Positions 41,865 to 49,798 of a stretch of 64,000 nucleotides of DNA are shown here, piece by piece; position 1 is the stretch's first letter, and each line of letters opens with the position of its first letter. Below the pieces are notes generated by a model. It worked only from the letters and a program-made list of their open reading frames with translations, did not search any database and had not been told where the DNA came from. Position numbers and translations under genes: made by a program. Origin of the DNA: Promicromonospora soli. Lineage in GTDB: Bacteria; Actinomycetota; Actinomycetes; Actinomycetales; Cellulomonadaceae. The stretch is taken from NCBI RefSeq assembly GCF_014653785.1, contig NZ_BNAS01000002.1, positions 120,756-184,755 on the forward strand, read 5' to 3'.

Positions 41865-43748
41865 TCAGGGCAGGGTTGCCGTGGTCCGTCTTCCGTCCGG
41901 CCAGGTCACGGTGGCCTGTCCGGCGGTGAGCTCGAGACGCGGATGCCCGATGTCCGGCGTCCGTGCCAGGTGAACGCCGACGCCGACCCAGCCGACCGGG
42001 ACCGGCGCGTACCGGATCCACGGCGTCGTGGTCGCACCGAGCGGAGTGGCGTCGTCGTGGTGCGCCGCACCGGGTTCCCCGACGCCGACGAGCTGGACGA
42101 TCCGGGAGTCGAGGTCCGAGCCGGCGGCCCAGCCGCCGATCCGCAGCGCGACGGCTTCGCCGGCCGAGCCCGTCGAGACCCGCGCCAGGCGGACCTCCCA
42201 CGGGCCGCGGACCAGCGAGACCGTCGTGATCCGGCCCGCCGGCGTGGACTCGCCGGGACGGCCGGAGCCGTGGTCCGGGGCTGAGGTGTCGGGCTCGATC
42301 CAGTGCGTGTCGGCGACGGAGGCGAGCACGGCGGCGGCGATGCCGTCGGTCTCGACCAGCTCGACCAGCGCGGTCTCGAAGCCCGCCCGGTGCGTCGCCC
42401 GGCCGTCGGCGTCGAGCAGCACCACCGACTGGTCCAGGGGCGAGCGCCAGGCGTCGGCGTCGAGCAGGGGCGACGTCGCGGTCGAGTAGCCGAGCCGCGC
42501 GTACAGCGGCGAGTCGCCAGGATCCGACCCCGGCAGCGTGTGGTCGGTGCCGTGGTTGATCACGCGCACGATCCCGTCGCCGCGCGTGGCGCTGATCGCC
42601 CAGCCGGGCGCGGCGGCGACGGTGAGCACGTCGCCGTCGTCCACCGGGAGCGGCTCCGGGGCCGCGGTCCATACCTCGTGCGACGGCGGGAGCGCGAGCC
42701 CGAGCAGGCCCTTGCTCGCCCAGTAGGGCGAGCCGGTGCCGCTGTACCGCTGCGCGATGGGGCGCCACGGGTGGTGCCAGCCGAGGGTGAGGAGCCCGTC
42801 CGGGCCCGGCACCCCGTGGTCGGCGAAGTGCCGCACGATGCGTGTCGCCGCCTCGCGGAGCTGCCCCGGCCGGCCGACACCCGCGAAGGCGCCCGCCCAG
42901 AACGGCGCGGCGGCCGCGAAGCGGTACGTGAGGCTGCGGCCCTGGAGGAGCGGGGCGCCGTCGGACCCGACGAGGGCCAGCGCGTCTGCGAGGTAGCGCT
43001 CCAGGTGCTCTCGGTCGGTGGCCGACCGGACGGCCAGGTCGTCGCCCGCCGCCTCGGCGACCGACGCCGCCCCGGACATCCGCGCCCACAGCGCCGGGTA
43101 CAGGTGCAGAGCCCAGCCCGCGTAGTGGTCGAAGCTCCGCTCGGGACCGTCGGCGAACCAGCCACCGGGACGGCGGAACCGGTCGTGGGCGGCGAGGTCG
43201 CGCGCGACGTCGGCGGCGGAGAACGGGCCGCCGACCGACCGGAGGAACGTCTCGACCACTATCCGGAACCAGACCCAGTTGTTGTCCGGGTAGCCGCTGT
43301 CGCCCACCACCGACCCGAGGTACTCGACAGTGCGTTCCTGCACGTCGGGGGCGAGTCGGTCCCAGATCCAGGGCCGCGTCATGTCGAGGATCAGCGCGAG
43401 CGAGGCTGCCTCCACCTTGGCCTGGCCGTGCTCCTCGGGCCGGGTCCAGCGCTCGGGGTGGGACGGGTCCGTGCCGGCGGCGAGCCCGGCCGCGTACCGC
43501 TCTGCGAGGTGGTGCAGGTCCGCGCCGTCCTCCCCCGCGAGCCGGAAGCCGGCCAGCAGGAATGTTCGCGCGAAACCCTCCAGGCCGTCGACGGCGGTGC
43601 CGTACCCGCCGGGCTTGCCCGGCAGCGTGATGAGCGAACCACTCGGCGACGCGTACGGCTGGACCGCGGCCAGCAGCCGGTCGGCGTAGGCGGCGAGCCA
43701 CGCGCGGGCCTCGGCCCCGGTCTGCATCTCGGGGGCGTGGCCGGTCAT
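41865..43748 (-). CDS. DUF2264 family protein
   Basis: This 627-residue protein matches DUF2264 over residues 10-400: LPGKPGGYGTAVDGLEGFARTFLLAGFRLAGEDG, GYPDNNWVWFRIVVETFLRSVGG, RSFDHYAGWALHLYPALWARM and LGWHHPWRPIAQRYSGTGSPYWASKG. The (alpha/alpha)-barrel look and the genome context with glycosidases suggest action on an oligosaccharide, but no activity is established. A 19-base dispersed repeat (42162-42180) encodes ARVSTGSAGEA near residues 521-531. It overlaps the 2-hydroxyacid dehydrogenase by 4 bases. Confidence 0.83.
   Translation of the reverse strand: MTGHAPEMQTGAEARAWLAAYADRLLAAVQPYASPSGSLITLPGKPGGYGTAVDGLEGFARTFLLAGFRLAGEDGADLHHLAERYAAGLAAGTDPSHPERWTRPEEHGQAKVEAASLALILDMTRPWIWDRLAPDVQERTVEYLGSVVGDSGYPDNNWVWFRIVVETFLRSVGGPFSAADVARDLAAHDRFRRPGGWFADGPERSFDHYAGWALHLYPALWARMSGAASVAEAAGDDLAVRSATDREHLERYLADALALVGSDGAPLLQGRSLTYRFAAAAPFWAGAFAGVGRPGQLREAATRIVRHFADHGVPGPDGLLTLGWHHPWRPIAQRYSGTGSPYWASKGLLGLALPPSHEVWTAAPEPLPVDDGDVLTVAAAPGWAISATRGDGIVRVINHGTDHTLPGSDPGDSPLYARLGYSTATSPLLDADAWRSPLDQSVVLLDADGRATHRAGFETALVELVETDGIAAAVLASVADTHWIEPDTSAPDHGSGRPGESTPAGRITTVSLVRGPWEVRLARVSTGSAGEAVALRIGGWAAGSDLDSRIVQLVGVGEPGAAHHDDATPLGATTTPWIRYAPVPVGWVGVGVHLARTPDIGHPRLELTAGQATVTWPDGRRTTATLP
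42162..42180. repeat. Diverged copy of the short dispersed repeat inside the DUF2264 gene
   Basis: GGCCGAGCCCGTCGAGACC, two mismatches from the rhaB copy. On the minus strand it encodes VSTGSA in the same frame as the copies in rhaB and the esterase. Confidence 0.55.
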
Positions 43749-44767
43749 GCGACGAACTCCATGTCCGCGCGGGTCACTGCGCTCCGGGGCGCGTCACCCC
43801 GCGCGTACCGCTCCAGCTCGTCGAGCGCGGCGGCGGTCATGCGCCGCGTCTCCGTCCCGAGCGACCCCGCGATGTGCGGCGTGATCATGACGTTCGGCAG
43901 GTCGTACAGCACCGACGACGCGGGCAGCGGCTCCGGATCGGTGACGTCGAGCATTGCGTAGATGCGGCCGGTGACGCACTCGCGCTCCAGCGCGGCGGTA
44001 TCAACCACGGCGCCGCGCGCGGTGTTGATGAGGGTGGCGCCGTCGGGCAGGAGGGCCAGCTCGCGCGCGCCGATCAGCTTCCGCGTCGAGGGCAGCTCGG
44101 GTGCGTGCAGGGAGACGATGTCGGACGCCGCCAGCAGCTCGTCGAGCGGCACCAGCCGCGCGCCGGCCGCCGCCACGACGGCGGGGTCCACCAGCGGGTC
44201 CGCCACGAGGATCTCACGCGCCTCGGGGCCGGAACCCGGAACGGTAAGCCGCGCCACGACCTGCCGCCCGGTCCGGGAGAAGCCGATGATCCCGATGCTC
44301 CGGTCCCGGTTGGAGAGCACCCCGTGCTCGCCCAGGTAGGACCAGTCGTCGCGCCGCTTGCGGGCGATGTTCGCGAGGAAGGGCGCCTTCTTGCCGGCCA
44401 TGACGATCGCGGCAACCGTGAACTCCGCGACGGGCAGCGCGTTCTCGGCCACCGCGTTGGTGACGAGCAGCCCGCGGTCCCAGACGGCGTCGGACACGAG
44501 CGGCCGGACCGACCCCGCGCAGTGCAGCACGGCGCGCAGGTTCGGGGCGAGGTCCAGCACCTCGGCGGTGATCCGGGGTGCGCCCCACGAGGTGACGAGC
44601 ACCTCGACGTCGGCCAGACGGGCCTTGGCCTCGGGAGTGTCGTAGGCGGTCACGCGGACCGGCTCGCCAAGCCTCGCGAGCGCACGCAGCCGGGTGTCCT
44701 CTTCGGGACCGAACTGCATACGCCGTGCCCGGTCGTCCATGACCAGCAGGGCCTCGGGTTGCCGCAC
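43745..44767 (-). CDS. D-isomer-specific 2-hydroxyacid dehydrogenase family protein
   Basis: This 340-residue NAD-dependent enzyme has a Rossmann motif in SIGIIGFSRTGRQVV, the catalytic Arg in INTARGAVVDTAALERE, Glu in DVTDPEPLP and His in MITPHIAGS. It resembles phosphoglycerate/glyoxylate reductases but the GxGxxG is altered to GFSRTG. The GTG at 44767 is preceded by GGAGAGGAG; the longer frame to 44821 runs into the promoter region. It is the first gene of the seven-gene minus-strand operon that ends with GH30. Confidence 0.86.
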   Translation of the reverse strand: MRQPEALLVMDDRARRMQFGPEEDTRLRALARLGEPVRVTAYDTPEAKARLADVEVLVTSWGAPRITAEVLDLAPNLRAVLHCAGSVRPLVSDAVWDRGLLVTNAVAENALPVAEFTVAAIVMAGKKAPFLANIARKRRDDWSYLGEHGVLSNRDRSIGIIGFSRTGRQVVARLTVPGSGPEAREILVADPLVDPAVVAAAGARLVPLDELLAASDIVSLHAPELPSTRKLIGARELALLPDGATLINTARGAVVDTAALERECVTGRIYAMLDVTDPEPLPASSVLYDLPNVMITPHIAGSLGTETRRMTAAALDELERYARGDAPRSAVTRADMEFVA

Positions 44768-44824
44768 GACCGCGCTCCTCTCCTTCGAGTGTCGTGTCCG
44801 TCCGATCAACAAGACGAACAATTC

Positions 44825-44840
44825 CGATCACCTACGATCG
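44825..44840. promoter_or_regulatory. Inverted repeat CGATCACCTACGATCG in the divergent regulatory region
   Basis: CGATC/GATCG arms in the region between the 2-hydroxyacid dehydrogenase and heparinase-like genes; one of two GATC-containing sites that could bind the DeoR-type regulator encoded at 46832. Confidence 0.45.
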
Positions 44841-44909
44841 GACGATGGCCATTGAAGCCCACGCGGTGGGCAGTTGGCAAGCCCTGGCTTCGAGCAAAGA
44901 GTTCCTATA

Positions 44910-44925
44910 TGATCATTTTCGATCA
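44910..44925. promoter_or_regulatory. Inverted repeat TGATCATTTTCGATCA before the heparinase-like gene
   Basis: TGATC-attttc-GATCA with perfect arms, overlapping a TATATGAT -10-like box and located 14 bases upstream of the ATG at 44940. A regulator bound here would block transcription start. Confidence 0.55.
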
Positions 44926-44939
44926 TTGGAGGAGTGCAC

Positions 44940-46835
44940 ATGACAGCACCGCCGCTGCCTGCGCCCGACGTCACCGTCCGGAGCTTCTGGGGTTCCCATC
45001 ACGTGACAGGCGCCCTCGCGCCCACGCTCGCGGTGGCTGACGCCGAGCGCGGCACCCCCTGGCCGCAGACCCTCGCCTCGCAGTACGCCCGGTTCTTCCG
45101 CGACGGCGACCGCACGGTCTACGAGGGGCACGTCGCCGCCCGGCACGCGCGCCTGACCCGCGCCACGCTGGCGGCACTGCACGACCCGCGCCCCGACCGC
45201 GTCGACGAGGTGGTCGACGGCATCCTGCTGTTGTGCGAGCAGTCGACCTGGTGCTGGGCCGCGCACGACGACACGTTCGAGCGCTTCGGCCGCGTCACGC
45301 CCACCGTCACCGAGCCCTACCTCGACCTGGGCGCGGGCGAGGTCGCCGCGCAGCTCGCCTGGATCGACCATCTGCTCGGCCCGGCGCTCGACGACCGCGC
45401 GCCCGGCGTGCGCTGGCGCATCCGGCTGGAGGCGCAGGCCCGGGTGCTCCGGCCGTTCACCGAACGGCGCGACTGGTGGTGGCTCGGCGTCGACCACCCG
45501 ATCATGAACTGGAGCCCCTGGATCCAGGGCAACGTGCTCGCCGCCAACCTCGCGCTGGAGGAGGACCCGGACCGCCGTCGGGCCGTGTCCGCGCTCGTCG
45601 CGGAGGGGATCGCCGCCTACTGGGCGTCGCTGCCCGCCGACGGCGGGGTGGACGAGGGCTACAACTACTGGTGGCAGGGCGCCGCCCGCGCGCTCGAGGC
45701 GCAGGACCTGCTCGGGTTCGCGGGCCTCGAACCGGGGGCGGAGGCGCTCGGCCGCATCCGCGCGACACTCGCCTTCCCGCACGCCATGCACCTCGGCGGC
45801 GACTGGTACGTCAACGTCGCCGACGGCGCCGCGCGGCCACTCGCGACCTGGCCCTGGAACGTCGTGTACACGTGGGCCCTGCGGGTGGGTGACGACGACG
45901 CGGCCCGGCACGCGGCGTCGTGCCGCGGCCGGCCGGGCGGCCTGTTCGACGAGCGATCCTCCCTCCCGCGCGCGGTCCGGATGCTGTCCGACGCCGCCTG
46001 GGCCGACGCCCCCGCCGCCGCTCCGCCGCTGGTGGGGCACGCCTTCTTCCCGTCGACCGGGCTGGCCGTCGCGCGTTCGGAGGCCGGGTCGGCGCGGGGG
46101 CTCGCGGTATCGGTCAAGGGCGGGCACAACGGCGAGAACCACAACCACGTGGACGTGGGCTCGGTCATCGTGGCGCTCGACGGCGTGCCTGTCGTCGTCG
46201 ACGCCGGCAAGCCCACCTACCGCGCCGGGACGTTCGGGCCGGACCGGTACGACCTGTGGGTGGTCCGCGGCGACTGGCACAACGTGCCCCGTGTGCGCGG
46301 TGTGGAGCAGGCGCCGGGCGAGCAGTACGCGGCGCGCGACTTCGAGACGTCCGATGGCGACGTAGCCACCGGGCAGGGCTGGCGAGCCCGGCTCGACCTC
46401 GCCGGGGGCTATCCGGTGGACGGGCTCGAGCGCTGGTGGCGCGAGGTTGCCCTGGACCGGGACGCCGAGGCCGTGACCGTCGAGGACTCCTGGTCCTTCT
46501 CAGACGTGGGCAGGGCACGGGGCAGGACGCCGGAAGGGCGGACCGCGTGGCACTGGCTGCTCGCCGGCGACGTCACTCTCGCGCACGGCAGGGCGCTTGC
46601 CCGGTTCGCGCCGGACGGCGTCGACCCGGCGTATGCGCGCGCGCTGGCGATCGCATGGGACCCTGACGCAGTCGAGGCCGAGCTCGACGTGCGTGACCTG
46701 GACGACCCCGAGCTGACTGCCGTCTGGGGTGAACATCTGACGCGGCTGCGACTGACGGCGCGCGCAGAGACACCGTCGGGCACGTTCCGGGTGACGATGA
46801 GACCCACCGGGTCCAGACCGCAGGAGGCTGAATGA
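44940..46835 (+). CDS. Heparinase II/III-like protein
   Basis: This 631-residue protein has an (alpha/alpha)-toroid (about 30-350, with WWWLGVDHPIMNWSPWIQGNVLAANLAL, GGVDEGYNYWWQGAARALE and NVVYTWALRVGDDDAAR) and a heparinase II/III-type beta-sheet domain (about 380-625, with VSVKGGHNGENHNHVDVGSVIVALDGVPVVVDAGKPTY). No signal peptide, so it would act on imported oligosaccharide in the cytoplasm. GGAGG precedes the ATG at 44940. It is divergent from the dehydrogenase-to-GH30 operon and overlaps the regulator gene downstream by 4 bases. Confidence 0.84.
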   Translation: MTAPPLPAPDVTVRSFWGSHHVTGALAPTLAVADAERGTPWPQTLASQYARFFRDGDRTVYEGHVAARHARLTRATLAALHDPRPDRVDEVVDGILLLCEQSTWCWAAHDDTFERFGRVTPTVTEPYLDLGAGEVAAQLAWIDHLLGPALDDRAPGVRWRIRLEAQARVLRPFTERRDWWWLGVDHPIMNWSPWIQGNVLAANLALEEDPDRRRAVSALVAEGIAAYWASLPADGGVDEGYNYWWQGAARALEAQDLLGFAGLEPGAEALGRIRATLAFPHAMHLGGDWYVNVADGAARPLATWPWNVVYTWALRVGDDDAARHAASCRGRPGGLFDERSSLPRAVRMLSDAAWADAPAAAPPLVGHAFFPSTGLAVARSEAGSARGLAVSVKGGHNGENHNHVDVGSVIVALDGVPVVVDAGKPTYRAGTFGPDRYDLWVVRGDWHNVPRVRGVEQAPGEQYAARDFETSDGDVATGQGWRARLDLAGGYPVDGLERWWREVALDRDAEAVTVEDSWSFSDVGRARGRTPEGRTAWHWLLAGDVTLAHGRALARFAPDGVDPAYARALAIAWDPDAVEAELDVRDLDDPELTAVWGEHLTRLRLTARAETPSGTFRVTMRPTGSRPQEAE

Positions 46836-48013
46836 CCGAGGAAGCGCCGCTCCCGAGCGAGCGTCGGGCGCGACTGATCGCGCGGGTGCGGGAGACGGGG
46901 TCGGCGCGGGTGAGCGACCTGTCGCGCGTGCTCGGCGTGACGCCCGTCACCGTGCGGCGCGACCTCGCTCTGCTCGTCGCCGACGGCACGCTGGAGAAGG
47001 TCCACGGCGGCGCCCGGATCCCTGCCCGCGCCAGCGGTATCGGTGCGCACACCGGCGCCAGCACCGGCATCGCCCTGCCCGACGCGACGTCCGCCGGCGG
47101 CGTCGACCAGCCGACGATCGGCATGGTCGTGCCGTCGCTCGACTACTACTGGCCGGAGGTGATCCGCGGCGCCCGGGGTGCCGCGCAGGGGGCGGCGCGG
47201 CTGATCCTGCGCGGCGCGTCCTACGACGTCGACCAGGTGCGACGCCAGGTCGCGGCGCTCGTCGGGGACGACGGCGGCCCAGGCGTCGACGGCCTGCTCG
47301 TGGCGCCACCCGTCGAGGGGCCCGAGGCCACGGAGCTGGGCGAGTGGCTCGCCGGCCTGAGCCTGCCGGTGGTGCTCATGGAGCGGCATCTGGCGGCGGG
47401 GCCGTACCGCGAGCCGCTGGAGTCGGTCGCCACCGACCACGCGCTCGGTGCGGGGACCGCTGTGCGGCACCTCGCGGAGCGCGGGCACCGGCGGGTCGGG
47501 CTCGTGGCGTCACGGACCAGCCCACACACGACCGCCGTAAGGCGCGGGTTCCTCGCGGTCGCCGACGAGCTGGGGCTCGACGTCGCGCTGGACCTGGGAA
47601 CGCTGCCGGTGTCCGACGCCGGCTGGGCCGGCGAGGCCGCTTCCGTCCTGGACCAGTGCACGGCTGCCGGTGCGACGGCGCTCCTCGTGCACTCCGACCG
47701 GGAGGCGATCTCATTGGTGGAGCAGGCGCAGGAGCGCGGCGTGCGGATTCCGGCGGACCTCGCCGTCGTCGCCTACGACGACGAGGTGGCCGGGCTGGCC
47801 GATCCCCCGCTCACCGCTGTACGACCGCCAAGGGCTGCTATCGGCGCTGGCGCGGTGGAGCTGCTGACGCGGCGCCTGGGGATTGCCGGAGCCGAGGCCG
47901 ACGGCGGCAACGGCGGCGACCTGGCGACGGGCGCGGGCGCCGACCGCCCGGTGCACCGCATCGAGCTGAGCCCCCGGCTGATCGTGCGCGCGTCGAGCGC
48001 CTTCCGCGGCTGA
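46832..48013 (+). CDS. Chimeric regulator: DeoR-type HTH with LacI-type sensor domain
   Basis: This 393-residue regulator has an N-terminal DeoR HTH (SERRARLIARVRETGSARVSDLSRVLGVTPVTVRRDLALLVADGTLEKVHGGAR, about 9-62) in place of a LacI HTH. After a Ser/Gly/Ala linker, residues 90-390 form a periplasmic-binding sensor (QPTIGMVVPSLDYYWPEVIRGARG, RHLAERGHRRVGLVASRTSPHTTAVRRGF, LAVVAYDDEVAGLADPPLTAVRPP). It probably senses an oligosaccharide and controls both divergent transcripts. ATGA overlap with the heparinase-like gene. Confidence 0.88.
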   Translation: MTEEAPLPSERRARLIARVRETGSARVSDLSRVLGVTPVTVRRDLALLVADGTLEKVHGGARIPARASGIGAHTGASTGIALPDATSAGGVDQPTIGMVVPSLDYYWPEVIRGARGAAQGAARLILRGASYDVDQVRRQVAALVGDDGGPGVDGLLVAPPVEGPEATELGEWLAGLSLPVVLMERHLAAGPYREPLESVATDHALGAGTAVRHLAERGHRRVGLVASRTSPHTTAVRRGFLAVADELGLDVALDLGTLPVSDAGWAGEAASVLDQCTAAGATALLVHSDREAISLVEQAQERGVRIPADLAVVAYDDEVAGLADPPLTAVRPPRAAIGAGAVELLTRRLGIAGAEADGGNGGDLATGAGADRPVHRIELSPRLIVRASSAFRG

Positions 48014-48030
48014 TCGTGCGGTCTTGTCCG

Positions 48031-48117
48031 GGGGCGAGCACTACTCCTCGGAGAGGGTTACGGAGCGGGAGCAATGTTCGCTCAGCGTTACCTCCCCAGC
48101 GGAGTAGTGCTCGCCCC
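48031..48117. terminator. Long inverted repeat between convergent genes
   Basis: Arms GGGGCGAGCACTACTCC (48031-48047) and GGAGTAGTGCTCGCCCC (48101-48117) are perfect reverse complements around a 53-base loop. It separates the chimeric regulator gene and rhaB, which converge. Confidence 0.6.
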
Positions 48118-48177
48118 GGGGCTCACCGGGGACTGCGGCTCTGCGTACCGGCACATCGAGTCAGGGGCACGGCCCGG

Positions 48178-49704
48178 CTACCGCACGGGCTCGGGGTCGT
48201 AGCGGCGCAGCGCGACGCTCGAGCGCACCACGTCGCGGAGCGCCGCCAGGTCGCCCGACACCACACCCACGGCCCGCGCCTGCACCAGCACGTTGCCGAG
48301 CGCGGTCGCCTCGACCGGTCCCGCGATCACGGGCAGCCCGGCCGCCTTGCTCGTGAGCCGGCACAGCAGCTCGTTCTGCGACCCGCCGCCCACCACGTGC
48401 ACGGCGCTCACCACCACGCCCGCCAGGGAAGACGCGTCCGAGATCGCCCGCGCGGAGGAGGCCGCGAGGCTGTCGAGGATGACCCGCACGAGGGCAGGCC
48501 GCGTGCCCGGGAGGTCGACGCCGAGGCGAGCGACGGCGTCGGACACCCGGCGCGGCATGTCGCCCGGGGCCAGGAACTCGTCGCCGTCCACGTCGACGAG
48601 GCAGCGGCCGCCCGGCTCTGCGGCGGCCGCGTCGAGCAGGCCGGGCAGGTCGACGGGCGCGCCGTCGTCGGCGGACCAGGCCCGGACGCACTCGTCGAGC
48701 ACCCACAGGCCCATGACGTTGCGCAGGTACCGCACGGTCCCGTCGAGGCCGAGCTCGTTGGTGAAGTTCGCCGCGCGGCTCGCCTTTGTGAGCACGGGAG
48801 CGGGCAGCTCCAGCCCGACGAGCGACCACGTTCCCGACGAGATGTACGCCGCGCCGTCCCGCAGGGGGGTCGCCGCCACGGCGGACGCCGTGTCGTGGGA
48901 GGCGATCGCGAGCACCGGCACATCACCGAGCCCGGTCGCCTCTTGCACCTCGGGCAGGAGGTGTCCGACGGCGGCGCCCGGCTCCACCAGCTCCGGCAGC
49001 CGGTCCCGGAGCCCGGCAAGCTCGGGATACTCCGCCGCGAGCCGGCCCAGCAGCTCGGCCGACCAGGTGCGCGTACGAGCGTCGAGCAGCCCCGTGGTGG
49101 ACGCGTTCGTCACCTCCGCGACGCGGCGGCCCGTGAGCCAGTACCCGATCAGGTCGGGGATCAGCAGGAGCTGCTCGGCGCGAGCCCACTCGCCCCCGCT
49201 GGCCGAGCCCGTCTTCTCGGTGGTCGAGCCTGTCGAGACCCCCGCGACCAGCTGGAACTCCGTGGTGAACGGCAGGTGCTGCAGCCCGTTGACCGCGTAG
49301 TGGTCGGCGAAGGGGATCCGCCGGTACACCTCGTCGGCGACCCCGTCTGTGCGCGGGTCGCGGTAGCAGAACGGGTCCGCCACCAGGTCGCCGGACGCGT
49401 CCAGGAACGCGTGGTCGATGGCCCACGAGTCCACGCCGACCCCGCGGATCTCGACGCCCCGCTCGCTCGCAACGCGGCCCGCGGACCGCAGCCCGTCGAG
49501 GATCCCGCCCCACAGCGCGCGCACGTCCCACCGGAGCGCGCCGTCGTCGTCCGCCCTGGGTCCGTTCGCGAACCGGCCGCACTCGACCAGCTCTACCTTC
49601 GACGGTGGCCCCTCGGACTCGGACTCGGACCCCATGATGCCGAGCATCACCCGGCCGCTGGTCGCCCCGAGGTCGACGGCGACAAACCCCGGCCGCCTCA
49701 CCAT
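48178..49704 (-). CDS. rhaB: Rhamnulokinase
   Basis: This 508-residue FGGY-family sugar kinase phosphorylates L-rhamnulose with ATP. Evidence: FVAVDLGATSGRVMLG (phosphate 1), VGVDSWAIDHAFLDASG, LLLIPDLIGYWLTG, VLAIASHDTASAVAATP, YISSGTWSLVGLE and VHVVGGGSQNELLCRLTSKAAGLPVIAGPVEATALGN. It is the last gene of the rhaI-esterase-rhaDE-rhaB operon. Around residues 150-175 an extra stretch GVSTGSTTEKTGSASGG interrupts the usual run before WARAEQLLLIPDLI and contains a dispersed repeat; the frame is intact. ATG at 49704. Confidence 0.94.
   Translation of the reverse strand: MVRRPGFVAVDLGATSGRVMLGIMGSESESEGPPSKVELVECGRFANGPRADDDGALRWDVRALWGGILDGLRSAGRVASERGVEIRGVGVDSWAIDHAFLDASGDLVADPFCYRDPRTDGVADEVYRRIPFADHYAVNGLQHLPFTTEFQLVAGVSTGSTTEKTGSASGGEWARAEQLLLIPDLIGYWLTGRRVAEVTNASTTGLLDARTRTWSAELLGRLAAEYPELAGLRDRLPELVEPGAAVGHLLPEVQEATGLGDVPVLAIASHDTASAVAATPLRDGAAYISSGTWSLVGLELPAPVLTKASRAANFTNELGLDGTVRYLRNVMGLWVLDECVRAWSADDGAPVDLPGLLDAAAAEPGGRCLVDVDGDEFLAPGDMPRRVSDAVARLGVDLPGTRPALVRVILDSLAASSARAISDASSLAGVVVSAVHVVGGGSQNELLCRLTSKAAGLPVIAGPVEATALGNVLVQARAVGVVSGDLAALRDVVRSSVALRRYDPEPVR
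49222..49240. repeat. Short dispersed repeat inside rhaB
   Basis: GGTCGAGCCTGTCGAGACC within the rhaB coding sequence. On the minus strand it encodes VSTGST in frame. It is the reverse complement of the intergenic copy after lutC. Confidence 0.75.
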
Positions 49705-49717
49705 GACTGGTCCTGGT

Positions 49718-49771
49718 GACCATGCGCTTGCTGCTGGATCAGCGCGGTCTTTCCGTAGCAACCGCATGGTC
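49718..49771. other. Imperfect hairpin between rhaDE and rhaB
   Basis: GACCATGCG (49718-49726) and CGCATGGTC (49763-49771) form perfect ends, extended by CTTGCTGC/GTAGCAAC with two mismatches. It lies in the 94-base gap upstream of rhaB and may process or attenuate the operon transcript. Confidence 0.4.
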
Positions 49772-49798
49772 GGCCGGAGCGCCGCTGCGTTGAAGCAC

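Noticed and set aside
48014-48177. A riboswitch in the gap between the DeoR/LacI regulator and rhaB
   Set aside because: The two flanking genes converge, so no 5' leader exists here. The long inverted repeat is best read as a terminator.
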